In this document: in pieces, positions 45,549 to 54,415 of the stretch | How positions within the stretch are numbered: the first letter of the stretch is position 1 | Layout: each line of letters opens with the position of its first letter | Assembly (NCBI RefSeq): GCF_032460525.1 | Contig: NZ_CP135963.1 | Span: 3,224,001-3,288,000 of the forward strand | DNA length: 64,000 nucleotides | From: Geodermatophilus sp. DSM 44513 | Lineage (GTDB): Bacteria; Actinomycetota; Actinomycetes; Mycobacteriales; Geodermatophilaceae | Direction: 5' to 3' | Translations under genes and position numbers: made by a program | Notes under the pieces: model-generated | The model's input: only the letters and a program-made list of their open reading frames with translations | Databases searched by the model: none | What the model was told of the DNA's origin: nothing

Positions 45549-45824
45549 GCGGCGGCGTATCCCGCCGGACGGACCGTCAATGCAGCCCTGACCTGCGGCG
45601 ATGCACTCCGGAGCCGAACCGTCCTTGACGCAGGGTATGCGCGGTCCTCGTCATTCGTGACGAGCCCACGCCGCGAGCCGTCCGGCTTCGGTGATCGTGG
45701 AAGCGTCGGCCGACCCCCGGCTCGGGTGCCGCGAAGGCTCAACCCGACGGCCTATCCCGCCGTTGACCTGCTGGTTCCCGGTCGACGTTGTGTCGGTGGC
45801 CCGTTCTAGCGTCTAGCGAGTTGA

Positions 45825-45840
45825 TCGAACACACGTTCGA
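45825..45840. promoter_or_regulatory. LexA (SOS) box at tnsA
   Basis: TCGAACACACGTTCGA matches the actinobacterial LexA consensus TCGAAC-N4-GTTCGA exactly. It is followed at once by AAGGAG (45841-45846), the tnsA ribosome-binding site. Bound LexA would block the tnsABC operon. Confidence 0.85.
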
Positions 45841-45853
45841 AAGGAGAGACCAC

Positions 45854-46810
45854 GTGACTTCGGCGCCCCTTGTCGACGCCCTTCCGTTCAGGACCGGGCT
45901 GTCGCTACGCGATCTTCAGCGCACACCGGTCGACGACCTGGAAACCCTGCTCGGTGTCCGGTTGCTGCCGCCGGTGCTCCGCTACGACCCTGACCGGGAC
46001 CGGCCGTCCCTGTCCTCTCACGACGCGGCCTGGCTGGACCTCTGCGAGACGACTACGGCTCACCATCCGCACGCCCCAGCGCTGGCGACCGGCTGGCCGG
46101 ACCGCTGGTCGGTCACCTACCGCAACGACGAAGGCGAGCACGCCGAGAGCGTTCGCGAGGTCGACCCGGTCGACCTCATCGACGCCGACCCGATGCGCAA
46201 CTCCACCTGGCACGCCCACAGCCGCGCCCGCGCCGGGCTGCACCACATGTCCTCCACCGACCGGCTGCATTGGCACGAGTCGCTGTTCGAGCGGGAACTG
46301 CTGGTCGCTCTCGACTTCGACAAGGGCCTCGATGACGTGACCAGCCAGCCGTTCACCCTGACCTGGCACGACGGCACCGCATGGAAGAAGCACACGCCGG
46401 ACTTCGCGGCGGTCATCCACGGCGAGATGTGGATCATCAACGTCCGGCCCGCCCCACTCGTCAAGCCCCAACTGCTCGCCAACGCCGCAGCCACCCGCGC
46501 CGTCTGCGCGCTGCGGGGCTGGCAGGAAGCCCTCGTCGTCGGCTACGCCCAGCCCGCGCTCACCGTGCTCAAGACCATCGGCGCCGCACGCCGGACAGCC
46601 GACCCGTACACGCTCGGCGACCAGATGCTCGACCTGCTCGACCAGCAGGGACCGACCCGGTTCGGTGACCTCGTCGCCGCCACCGAGGCGCCCTTGCTGG
46701 CCCGGGCAGTGCTTCAGCGGCTGATCTGGGACCGCGAGGCCACCGTCGACCTCAATCGCCTGCTCACCGACGAGACCACGGTCTCCCTGACGCCAGAGGT
46801 GGACGCGTGA
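45854..46810 (+). CDS. tnsA: TnsA-like heteromeric transposase endonuclease subunit
   Basis: 318 residues. TnsA cuts the 5' ends of the element and, with TnsB, makes transposition cut-and-paste. The start is GTG 45854 because AAGGAG lies 8 nt upstream; the frame is open further up but without homology. The PD-(D/E)XK core is near residues 140-200: FERELLVALDF (acidic residues), HTPDFAAV (Asp183) and WIINVRPAP. In E. coli TnsA the last motif is QxK; here it is N-x-R (Arg198). It is translationally coupled to tnsB by a GTGA overlap. Confidence 0.88.
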   Translation: MTSAPLVDALPFRTGLSLRDLQRTPVDDLETLLGVRLLPPVLRYDPDRDRPSLSSHDAAWLDLCETTTAHHPHAPALATGWPDRWSVTYRNDEGEHAESVREVDPVDLIDADPMRNSTWHAHSRARAGLHHMSSTDRLHWHESLFERELLVALDFDKGLDDVTSQPFTLTWHDGTAWKKHTPDFAAVIHGEMWIINVRPAPLVKPQLLANAAATRAVCALRGWQEALVVGYAQPALTVLKTIGAARRTADPYTLGDQMLDLLDQQGPTRFGDLVAATEAPLLARAVLQRLIWDREATVDLNRLLTDETTVSLTPEVDA

Positions 46811-49134
46811 GCGTCCGGCTGGCCCGCGGCATCCGGGTAAGCGTCGATGCCCGCGAGTGGCTGATCACCCAGGTGAACCACGAGAAGGGCTTCCTGCGTC
46901 TCGCCGACGACCAAGGGGAGCAGACCACCATGGGCCTCGACGAGTTCGTCAGTCACCCACACGTCGAGGAGGTCACCACCAAAACCGCCGCGACGGTCAT
47001 GGACGCGGCGGTGGCGCGGCTGGACGCCCGAGCGAAGGAGGTCCTCGCCAAGCGGATCGCCCACGTCTACGAGGCCGAGACCGGCTACCGCTCCGGCACG
47101 CCGGACGTGGCACTGCCGCACGAACCGCGCCCGGAGTACGACCCGGCCACGACCACGCTCATGCAGCGCCGGGAGGCCAAGGCCCGCGAGTTGGACAACG
47201 AGCACGCCGCCGACGCCGGAACCAAGATGTCGGTCGCGACGATCCGCCGGATCTCCAAGTCGCTGAACTCCGGCTGCGCGCTCGACGGCGCGGTTGACCG
47301 GCGGCACGTGCGCCGCTCACCCGGCCGCATCTCCATCAACGAGCAGGTCGCCGCCGCGTGCGAAGAGGTGTTCGAGAAGACCCGCGAGGAATCCAACCGC
47401 ACCCACGCCGCCCGCTACCTGCTGGTCCAGCAGTACCTGCGGGAGGTGTTCGACTACAGCAAGGACGACGAGCGGATCCCGTGCGAGAAGACGATCCGTC
47501 GCTGGTTCCAGGATCGCTTCATCCCGAGCGAGTTGAACGGCAAGGCTCGCACCCGCCGCAGCGCCACCTCAGCACCGTCTGGCGGCTTCTCCCGCGCCAA
47601 CCCCACCCGGCCCGGCGAACTGGTCTGCATCGACACGTGCAGCCTCGACGTGCTGCTGGAAGGCACCGCGTACGCGGGCGCAATCCGCGGCGTCATGGTC
47701 ATGGCCATCGACTGGTACTCCCGCTCGATCGTCGCCATCCGCGTACTGGAGGGCTCCGAGCAGGCCATCGACGTGACCTTCGTCCTGCGCGAGATCGGTC
47801 GGCCCAAGCCAATGCGGCCCGGCTGGGGCGATGAGAACCGCTGGCCGTTCGTCGGCCTGCCCGAGCAGATCCTCACCGACACCTTCGGCGGCACGGCGTA
47901 CTCCGGGATGCCGTTCGTCAACGCCGAGGCCGTGGTCACCGACCACGGCAACACCTACAAGGCGCACATCAACGTGGCCGCCGCGACCCAGCAGGGCATC
48001 GACATCCTGCCCGCCCGGGTCCGCACTGGCTCGGACAAGCAGGTCGTCGAGCGCGCGTTCGGCTCGTTCCGGACGATGCTGCTCCAGTACCTGTCCGGCT
48101 ACCGCGGCACCGACGCCTCCGAGCGCGGCTCCAACGTGGACGCTCAGGTCAAGTACGACGCCCAGGACATCGAGGACCTTGCGTCCTGGTGGGCGGTGCG
48201 CATCTGGCAGAACCACGAGTTGTCCGATGCCCGGCCCGACTGGTGCCCCGAGGGCACGTTCAGCCCGAACACCCTCTACGAGTACGGGCTCGCCCAGACC
48301 GGCGTGGCGCTGCGGGCGATGAGCAGCAACGACTACTACGCGCTGCTGCCCACGGTGCACGTCCGGGTCCGCAGCCGCGGCGTGAAGGTCCGCGGCCTGT
48401 ACTACGACGGTGAAGCCCTCAACGACCCCACCGTGCGCAACGAGCCATCCCCGTACGGCGGTCGCCACAAGAACTTGTGGACCGTCCGGTATGACCAGCG
48501 GGATCTGCGGCGGGTGTTCTTCCTTGACCGGAACGGCGTCTACCAGCCGCTGACCTGGGTGGGCGCGAGTCGGCACACCCCGTGCTTCAACGACCGGCAC
48601 GCCGCCGCCCTCACCTCACTGCGGACCAAGCGCGGCATCAGCGTGCTGGACCAGGAGGCTCTGGCCGAGATCCTGCTCACCGAGATCCTCGCGGTGCACG
48701 AGCCGGTCGCTGACTGGCCGACCCTGTCCGGCACGGCTCGCAAGGCGATCCGGGACCGCAGCCGCCTTCAGCGGCAGGAGCAGATGGTCGAGCGGGACCA
48801 GGCCGCCTCCGGGGTGGTCCGGTTCGCCGACTCCTTCGACGACTCCGACGAACCGGAAGAGTCGCTGAAGCCGACGCGGCAGCCAGCACGGCCGGTCTCG
48901 CCGGTCACCGCGCTGGACACCGCCCGCGCCCGCAAGAACGCCACCCAGGTCCCGCCGGAAGAGCAGGACGGCGTGCAGGCCGCACCTCGCCTCGGCAGCG
49001 GCATGAAGGCGATGTTCGGGTTCGACGCCGCCGCCCTTCAGGCCGCCCGCGATGCCGCCCAGAACGCGGCCGAGACCGGCAGCGACCCCAATGACGATCC
49101 GAGGGTGACCGACGAAGGAGACGAGGAAGCGTGA
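46807..49134 (+). CDS. tnsB: TnsB-like DDE transposase
   Basis: 775 residues, rve/Mu-type transposase that recognises the 19-bp end repeats and joins 3' ends to the target. The catalytic triad is Asp276 (ELVCIDTCSLD), Asp379 (AVVTDHGNTYKAH) and Glu415 (KQVVERAFGSF). The last two are 35 residues apart, a DD(35)E spacing. The first 240 residues contain the helix-turn-helix end-binding domains. The last 130 residues are acidic and charged and probably contact TnsC. GTG start and 4-nt overlaps on both sides. Confidence 0.93.
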   Translation: MSVRLARGIRVSVDAREWLITQVNHEKGFLRLADDQGEQTTMGLDEFVSHPHVEEVTTKTAATVMDAAVARLDARAKEVLAKRIAHVYEAETGYRSGTPDVALPHEPRPEYDPATTTLMQRREAKARELDNEHAADAGTKMSVATIRRISKSLNSGCALDGAVDRRHVRRSPGRISINEQVAAACEEVFEKTREESNRTHAARYLLVQQYLREVFDYSKDDERIPCEKTIRRWFQDRFIPSELNGKARTRRSATSAPSGGFSRANPTRPGELVCIDTCSLDVLLEGTAYAGAIRGVMVMAIDWYSRSIVAIRVLEGSEQAIDVTFVLREIGRPKPMRPGWGDENRWPFVGLPEQILTDTFGGTAYSGMPFVNAEAVVTDHGNTYKAHINVAAATQQGIDILPARVRTGSDKQVVERAFGSFRTMLLQYLSGYRGTDASERGSNVDAQVKYDAQDIEDLASWWAVRIWQNHELSDARPDWCPEGTFSPNTLYEYGLAQTGVALRAMSSNDYYALLPTVHVRVRSRGVKVRGLYYDGEALNDPTVRNEPSPYGGRHKNLWTVRYDQRDLRRVFFLDRNGVYQPLTWVGASRHTPCFNDRHAAALTSLRTKRGISVLDQEALAEILLTEILAVHEPVADWPTLSGTARKAIRDRSRLQRQEQMVERDQAASGVVRFADSFDDSDEPEESLKPTRQPARPVSPVTALDTARARKNATQVPPEEQDGVQAAPRLGSGMKAMFGFDAAALQAARDAAQNAAETGSDPNDDPRVTDEGDEEA

Positions 49135-50339
49135 CCAGGACCGTGCCCGCACCGCCCGACGAGTGGTCCGCCGACCCGCCGCCCCGCCAGGAGATCACGA
49201 CCCTGGACGGCTGGCAGCACTACGTCGAGCACCGCGAGGACTATCGGGCGCCCGCGCTGTTGACTCGGGCCGACTACGACCGGCTGCCCGAGGGGCACCG
49301 GGGCCTGTACGACATGGCCCGCGAGACGGCGATCGGGAACCTGCCCCGCCACGAGACCCCGATGGGCCAGGCTCTGATGAACAAGATCGCGCTCACCCTG
49401 CGGGCGAACACCGTCAACACCGCGCCAGGCGTGCGCCCAGGCATGTTCGTATCCGCGGACGCCGGACTTGGGAAGAGCACGCTCGTCTGCGAGATCGCCG
49501 CCAGGTTCGACGAGGCCCAGCGCCAGCGGGCGCAGTTCTTTCCCAGCATCGCCGGAAACCGCGACCGCTGGGTTCCGGTCGCGTGGCTGAGCATCGGTTC
49601 GGAGGTGACGATCAACGGCTTGTGCCGCGACCTTCTCGGCTTCTACGGCGAGGTCCCGCCCAAGCGCGCCTACGGGCCGGAACTCACCGCCCGCGTCCGG
49701 AAGGTCATGGTCGACTGCGGAACGCTCCTGCTGGTCCTCGACGACATCACCCGGCTAAAGATGCATCGGGAGGCCGACCAGAACGCCGCCGACTTCATTC
49801 GCTCGTTGATGGAGACCGGTGCCACCATCCTCGGGATCGGCGTCGACATCCCAGGCTCCGGCCTGCTCAACGAGGGTCAGGCGAGCACGCGGCGCCGCCG
49901 TCTCCTCACGCAGACCCGTGCGCGGTTCACCGTCCACAGCCTGGGCTCCTTCACCGACGAGACCGGCGACGCCTACACCCGGTGGCTTTCCCACCTGAAG
50001 GCCGTCGAGGAAGACCTGCCGCTGCTGGACAAGGCCCCCGGCATGCTCACCGACGGCGACACCCCGGCCTACCTGCTGCGTCGCACCCGCGGCGTCGTCG
50101 GAACCCTGACTCGCCTAATGACCGAGGCATCCCTCGCGGTCCTCGGTCAGCGCCCCACCGGGCCTGGCACCGGCGAGTACCTCACCCGCGAGATCCTCGA
50201 CTACATCACTCTCGATGACGCAGCCGAGAATCAGGGCCTGGCCGAACCGACCGAACTGAGCCCGCGGGCGAGCGCCCGCCGGACTCGCCCCCGTAACGGC
50301 GCCTTCAACGGGAGGCGCGCCCGCGACGGTGCCGCTTGA
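49131..50339 (+). CDS. tnsC: TnsC-like AAA+ ATPase
   Basis: 402 residues. TnsC forms an ATP-dependent filament on DNA and links the target selector to the transposase. Walker A is SADAGLGKSTLV (residues 108-119), and Walker B is LLLVLDDITRL (Asp204, Asp205). A sensor-like ILGIGVDIPGSG follows. The C-terminal 40 residues are Arg-rich. It overlaps tnsB by GTGA and tniQ by TTGA. Confidence 0.92.
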   Translation: MTRTVPAPPDEWSADPPPRQEITTLDGWQHYVEHREDYRAPALLTRADYDRLPEGHRGLYDMARETAIGNLPRHETPMGQALMNKIALTLRANTVNTAPGVRPGMFVSADAGLGKSTLVCEIAARFDEAQRQRAQFFPSIAGNRDRWVPVAWLSIGSEVTINGLCRDLLGFYGEVPPKRAYGPELTARVRKVMVDCGTLLLVLDDITRLKMHREADQNAADFIRSLMETGATILGIGVDIPGSGLLNEGQASTRRRRLLTQTRARFTVHSLGSFTDETGDAYTRWLSHLKAVEEDLPLLDKAPGMLTDGDTPAYLLRRTRGVVGTLTRLMTEASLAVLGQRPTGPGTGEYLTREILDYITLDDAAENQGLAEPTELSPRASARRTRPRNGAFNGRRARDGAA

Positions 50340-50466
50340 CGGCCGTTGTGACGGACGCGGCGCCGCGTCCGCTGCCGCGCAGCCTCGCCCCGCACCCAAG
50401 CGAGACCCTCAGCGGTTATCTGCTCAACCTCGCGCACCGCCTCGGCTATCGGCCCATCGACCTAGC
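50336..50466 (+). pseudogene. tniQ: tniQ/tnsD 5' fragment, interrupted
   Basis: The gene starts at TTG 50336, whose TTGA overlaps the tnsC stop. The typical TniQ start is present: RSLAPHPSETLSGYLLNLAH. After codon 43 (ending PIDLA) an IS481-family element is inserted. The frame then reads into the IS and stops at 50518. Confidence 0.85.
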
Positions 50467-51585
50467 TGTACTGACCAGAGACGTTGGTCGAGGGCATGTG
50501 ATCACGGGATCTGACTGACTGATCTTGTGGAGGGAGGACCTCCGGACGTGGAGTGGAGCTGCTGAAGGCACCCACCCACACAAACCCGGAGGTCCTCGTG
50601 GCCCACGCTAATGCCGCTCTGACTCCACGCCAGCGTCTGCGCCTGGCCCGCGCGGTGGTGGAGGACGACTGGACGGTCTCCTACGCCGCCGCGGTGTTCC
50701 AGGTCGCCTATCCGACGGCGAAGCGCTGGGTGGAGCGCTACCGCCAGGCCGGGCCGGCCGGCATGGCCGACCGCAGCTCCCGCCCGCACCGCAGCCCCCG
50801 GCGCACGCCGCGACCGCTGGTCCGGCGGATCGTGCACCTGCGCTGGCGGCACCGGCTCGGGCCGGTGGAGATCGGCGCCCGGCTGCGGGTACCGGCCTCC
50901 ACGGTCTACGCGGTGTTGCGCCGCTGCCGGCTCAACCGCCTGTCCCACATCGACCGGCGCACCGGCGAGCGCGTCCGCCGCTACGAGCACGAGCGGCCCG
51001 GCTCGCTACTGCACGTCGACGTCAAGAAGCTGGGCAACATCCCCGACGGCGGCGGCTGGCGCTACGTCGGCCGCGCCCAGGGCGGCAAGAACCGGGCAGC
51101 AACCCCGGGCAAGCCCCGCAGCAAGCGCCGCGAACCGCTGCTGGGCACCGCGTTCGTGCACACCGTGCTCGACGACCACAGCCGGGTCGCCTACGCCGAG
51201 ATCCACGACGACGAGACCGCCGCCACCGCCATCGGCGTGCTGCGCCGCGCGGTGGCCTGGTTCGCCGCCCGCGCCGTCACCGCCGAGCGGGTGCTGAGCG
51301 ACAACGGCTCGGCCTACCGCTCCCACGCCTGGCGCGACGCCTGCCTCGAGCTCGGCATCACGCCCAAGCGGACCCGGCCCTACCGGCCACAGACCAACGG
51401 CAAGATCGAACGCTTCCACCGCACCATGGCCGACGGCTGGGCCTTCCGCCGGATGTTCCTCAGCGAACTCGCCCGCCGCCAGGCCCTGCCCGGCTGGCTG
51501 CACGAGTACAACCATCACCGGCCCCACACCGCGATCGGACGCCGCCCACCGATCACGCGACTGACCAACCTGTCTGGGCAGTACA
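50467..51585 (+). mobile_element. IS481-family insertion sequence in tniQ
   Basis: The 1,119-bp element has terminal inverted repeats TGTACTGACCAGAGACGTTG (left) and TGTACTGCCCAGACAGGTTG (right, complement), matching at 20 of 23 positions counted. It is flanked by CCTAGC at 50461-50466 and 51586-51591, a 6-bp target duplication. IS plus one duplication copy is 1,125 bp, a multiple of three. It carries one transposase gene. Confidence 0.93.
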
Positions 51586-51590
51586 CCTAG
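50598..51590 (+). CDS. IS481-family transposase
   Basis: About 330 residues from GTG 50598 (GGAGG at 6 nt); an earlier GTG at 50553 is possible. An N-terminal helix-turn-helix (SYAAAVFQVAYPTAKRWVER) precedes an rve core with HVDVKKLG, VLSDNGSAYRSH and GKIERFHRTM as the DDE residues. The frame leaves the right terminal repeat, and its TAG stop (51588-51590) is supplied by the target duplication. It looks intact. Confidence 0.93.
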   Translation: MAHANAALTPRQRLRLARAVVEDDWTVSYAAAVFQVAYPTAKRWVERYRQAGPAGMADRSSRPHRSPRRTPRPLVRRIVHLRWRHRLGPVEIGARLRVPASTVYAVLRRCRLNRLSHIDRRTGERVRRYEHERPGSLLHVDVKKLGNIPDGGGWRYVGRAQGGKNRAATPGKPRSKRREPLLGTAFVHTVLDDHSRVAYAEIHDDETAATAIGVLRRAVAWFAARAVTAERVLSDNGSAYRSHAWRDACLELGITPKRTRPYRPQTNGKIERFHRTMADGWAFRRMFLSELARRQALPGWLHEYNHHRPHTAIGRRPPITRLTNLSGQYT

Positions 51591-51591
51591 C

Positions 51592-53335
51592 GCACCGCAT
51601 CGGCCTGGAGCACACCGCCACCGCCGGAAGCATCGACACCACCTTCGGCGTCGCCCTCCCTACCGACATCGCCGGTCGGTTCGCGCACGCCTGCAACCTG
51701 ACCGCCACCGAGGCAGTCGGGCTGACGCTGGCCCGGTGGGACGGGCTGCTGTTCGACATGACCACACCGGGAAAGGCAGCCCGCACGGCGCAGGGCAACG
51801 GCTGGTTCGTCCCCACCCTCACTCGCGCCTGCCCGCAATGCCTCGCCGACGTGGATCCACAGGCCCCGGACCGCGTTACCTGGCAGGCCGCCTGGAAGAC
51901 GCCGTGGGCGGTGGCCTGCACCCGCCACGGCATCCTGCTGGAGGACACCTGCACCGGCTGCGGTCAACCGTTCGGCGCTACTGGCACCCGGATCCCCAGC
52001 CTGATACCGAACGCGGCGTTCGAACCGCTGCACCCCGCCGCCTGCCGCGCCCGCCCGACCGGCTCAGGGACCCTCTGCGGACATCGGATCGATCACCTGG
52101 ACGCGCGTACCGCCCCGCACCTGGTTGTGGCGCTCCAGGAGCGTCTGGACGGGCTCCTCGACGGCAGCCGCACCCAGGCATGCAGCCTCGGTGTCCCGGT
52201 CAGCGCCGCTCAGTACCTCCGCGACCTCCGCGCGATCGCCGTCCTCCTTCAACTCGCCGACCACCGCCGACCACTGGCGCCCCTGCCGAGTGAGTTCACC
52301 GAGGCGCTCGCCGCCCACCTGGACGCCCGCAACGAGCGCCGTGCCACCCGCCGCGAGAACGACCGCACCGACCGGACCTGGACCGAACCGCCCACCAGCA
52401 CCCACGTGCTTGCATCGCTGCTGCACCAGGCCGCGGCCGTCCTGGACCTGCCAGCACCCGAAGACGCCCGCGGGCTGCTGCCACCACTGGTCGAGGCCGC
52501 CAACGAGCGAGAGCGTCTCGCCTGGGGCCGCATCCGCTCCGCCGCCCAACCCTCCGACGGACTCTTCCGCTACTTCGCGCCCAACCGGTCGGGCACCTTC
52601 AGCGTGCACATGCTGCGCGCGGCCTGCACCGCCACGCTGACGATCACCAGCGACCAGGCCCCGGCCTACCTGGAGCCCGAGCGCTACGAGCGGTGGTTCG
52701 CCACCTTCGACCCCTCCGAGCAACGCAACATCCGCCGGGCCGTCCCGATCGCCATCACCCAACTCGTCGAAGACTGCGACCTCGACACCGCCGCCGACCG
52801 GCTCGGCACCCCACGGGTCAGTGCCCAAGCCGCCCTCATCCGCGCCGGACGGGCCTGCAAGCGCACCGACCGGGACGACGAGTTCCGCAGGCTGATCGGC
52901 CTGGCCGCCGAAGACCTTCAGGCCCACCCAATCGACTACGGCCACCGCCGCCGCCACCTCAACGCCGCCTGGAACATCCCCGAGCCCGACTGGCAGCACC
53001 TGCGCGAGGCCATGCTTGCCGCCCGCGTCGCCCGCAAGGACACTCCCTGGGAACAGCGCCGCACCGATCTGCGCATCTGGCTGTGGAGCGAGATCACCAG
53101 CGGCGACCCCGCCCTCGCGCCCATGATCCAAACCGAGTCGGCAGCCCGCCGCTCGACCGACCTCGCCATCTCCTCCTACAGCACCCTGCGCCGTCGGGCG
53201 GTCCCCGCCCTGGAACAGATCGTGACCAAGTACGCCGAAGGACTCGCCGCGAGCATCGACGCCCACCGTCCTGATCGGGACAGGGCGGCGACCGACCTCC
53301 CGTTCAAGCGCAGCCTGGACAGCCCAGCAGCCTGA
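51592..53335 (+). pseudogene. tniQ: tniQ/tnsD 3' part, separated from its start
   Basis: The reading frame that follows the IS joins the 5' fragment exactly (DLA to HRIGLEHTATAG). It contains the TniQ zinc-finger layout: CPQCLADVD, then AVACTRHGILLEDTC and CTGCGQPF. A long C-terminal region follows, about 450 residues with helical repeats and a possible helix-turn-helix (LVEDCDLDTAADRLGTPRVS). Rejoined, the protein has about 624 residues, in the TnsD rather than the short TniQ range. It is probably a target-site selector. An internal ATG at 51758 could still give a truncated product. Confidence 0.85.
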
Positions 53336-53361
53336 CTCGGATTAGCGGCGCCGGGCGGCGG

Positions 53362-54144
53362 TCATGGGCAGACGCTCCGCGCGTCCAGCAGGTTGAACCC
53401 GTTCGCCAGGAGACCGTGGGCGCATAGGTAGGGGTTGGCCAACGCCTCGATGCTGCCGCCCGCCTCGAACGGCGCCACTCCGTCGCTGTCCGGGCCACCG
53501 GCCTGCCGAGTCCCAGGCTGACCGAAGACAGACCACGCAAGTCCATGCGCAGCCGCCGACCCGCGACGCCACTCAACCTTGGCGGCCAACGCCATCTCTG
53601 GCCGTCCCCACGTTGCATCGGCCGCCAGTCCAATGGTTCTGGTGGCCTCGAACGCCGACTTCTGTTCGTCCGCCGCCCGCTTCTGAGCGAGTTCGGCGAG
53701 ACGCTGCTCAACGAGCCTCTTCACGCCTTCGGTGTCAGCGTCCGGACCTGGAGGCAGGTCCTGTAGATCCCGGAGAAACTTCCGGAACTCGTCGTACACG
53801 TGCCGCGTCAGCGTCCGAGCGTTGCTTATCCGGTCTTCACGCTCGTCCGGTGCCAGTATCCAGACCACCTGGGCCGCTGCGAGCGTTGCGGTTCGGATCA
53901 GCGACGCCTGCGCGAACGGAAACAACTGCCGAGCGTCGATGTGAACCCGGACCGCCTGGAGGTGGTCTCGCGCAGCAGCCAGCCCTGACACCGCGACCTG
54001 ACTCATCGGGAAGACCGGCCAATCCCGGTCATCCTCGGCGAGGTCGCTCCCCGGCTCCGGGAGATGCACGTCGGCAAGGCGCTGTCCCCACAGGTCCAGA
54101 TCCCCGAAAGTCTCACGAACCTGGTCTAGGGGACTACCGCTCAC
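53362..54144 (-). CDS. Hypothetical 260-residue cargo protein
   Basis: Starts at GTG 54144 and converges on tniQ. The protein is mostly helical (LIRTATLAAAQVVWILAPDERED and a charged middle with KRLVEQRLAELAQKR). Near residue 195 it has the segment EWRRGSAAAHGLAWSVFG, which is seen in uncharacterised actinobacterial proteins. I do not recognise a named family. It is the gene nearest the right transposon end. Confidence 0.6.
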   Translation of the reverse strand: MSGSPLDQVRETFGDLDLWGQRLADVHLPEPGSDLAEDDRDWPVFPMSQVAVSGLAAARDHLQAVRVHIDARQLFPFAQASLIRTATLAAAQVVWILAPDEREDRISNARTLTRHVYDEFRKFLRDLQDLPPGPDADTEGVKRLVEQRLAELAQKRAADEQKSAFEATRTIGLAADATWGRPEMALAAKVEWRRGSAAAHGLAWSVFGQPGTRQAGGPDSDGVAPFEAGGSIEALANPYLCAHGLLANGFNLLDARSVCP

Positions 54145-54185
54145 TGCTCAAGCCTCCTGGCTCCAGCGGTGGGGCGCGCCGGTCC

Positions 54186-54415
54186 TGTTCAACTGTGGTG
54201 TCCAAGAAGTGCGGTCCTGCTCAACTGTGATGTCCAATGCGCGTCCTGCTCAACTGTGATGTCCACCGCGGGTCCTGCTCATCTGTGGTGTCCAAAGCGA
54301 CGCCAAGAGGGGCTGACCGAGGCTAGAACCGCAGGACGCGCTGCTCAACTGTACTGTCCACCGACGCTTCTGCTCACCTTCGGTGTCCATTGCTCAACTA
54401 TCGAGTCCAGTCACA
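54186..54415 (-). repeat. Transposon right end: TnsB-site array and TIR
   Basis: Seven 19-bp sites in the orientation TGCTCAACTGTGGTGTCCA lie at 54186, 54218, 54247, 54276, 54342, 54371 and 54391. The last ends in GTCACA at 54415, the terminus. Most copies differ at one to five positions, the outer ones most. The 47-bp gap after the fourth site holds no copy. Confidence 0.92.

Larger units (their letters stand above)
45511..45853. other. Divergent control region between the 177-aa gene and tnsA
   Basis: About 340 bp without a gene. It holds two dyads by the 177-aa start (45512-45548), a partial copy of the same sequence (GTCATTCGTGACG at 45650-45662, exact repeat of 45506-45518), a possible -35-like TTGTGT near 45788 and the LexA box against the tnsA ribosome-binding site. 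Confidence 0.6.
36910..54415 (+). mobile_element. Tn7-like transposon with type II CBASS cargo (17,506 bp)
   Basis: Both ends begin TGTGACTGGACTC, and the 25-bp terminal inverted repeats match at 22 positions. The ends hold 19-bp repeats of consensus TGGACACCACAGTTGAGCA: five at the left, seven in opposite orientation at the right. Inside, a tnsA-tnsB-tnsC-tniQ operon runs toward the right end. The rest is cargo: a CBASS operon, nuclease genes, an arsC remnant and unknown genes. A 5-bp direct repeat flanks the whole. Base composition is less GC-rich than the core. No Cas gene or CRISPR array is present. tniQ is broken by an IS481-family insertion. Confidence 0.95.

Noticed and set aside
51592..51760. 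Frameshift in tniQ after the IS
   Set aside because: On careful codon counting the frame through GVALPTDIAGRF joins the 5' fragment once the IS and one duplication copy are removed; no extra shift is needed.
54141..54165. An eighth right-end repeat (TGCTCAAGCC...CTCCA)
   Set aside because: It has the outer bases but is two bases longer and matches poorly inside; I did not count it.
36910..54415. CRISPR-associated transposon
   Set aside because: No Cas5-8 or Cas12k-like gene and no array. The long TniQ and the whiG-end insertion fit a TnsD-type selector instead.
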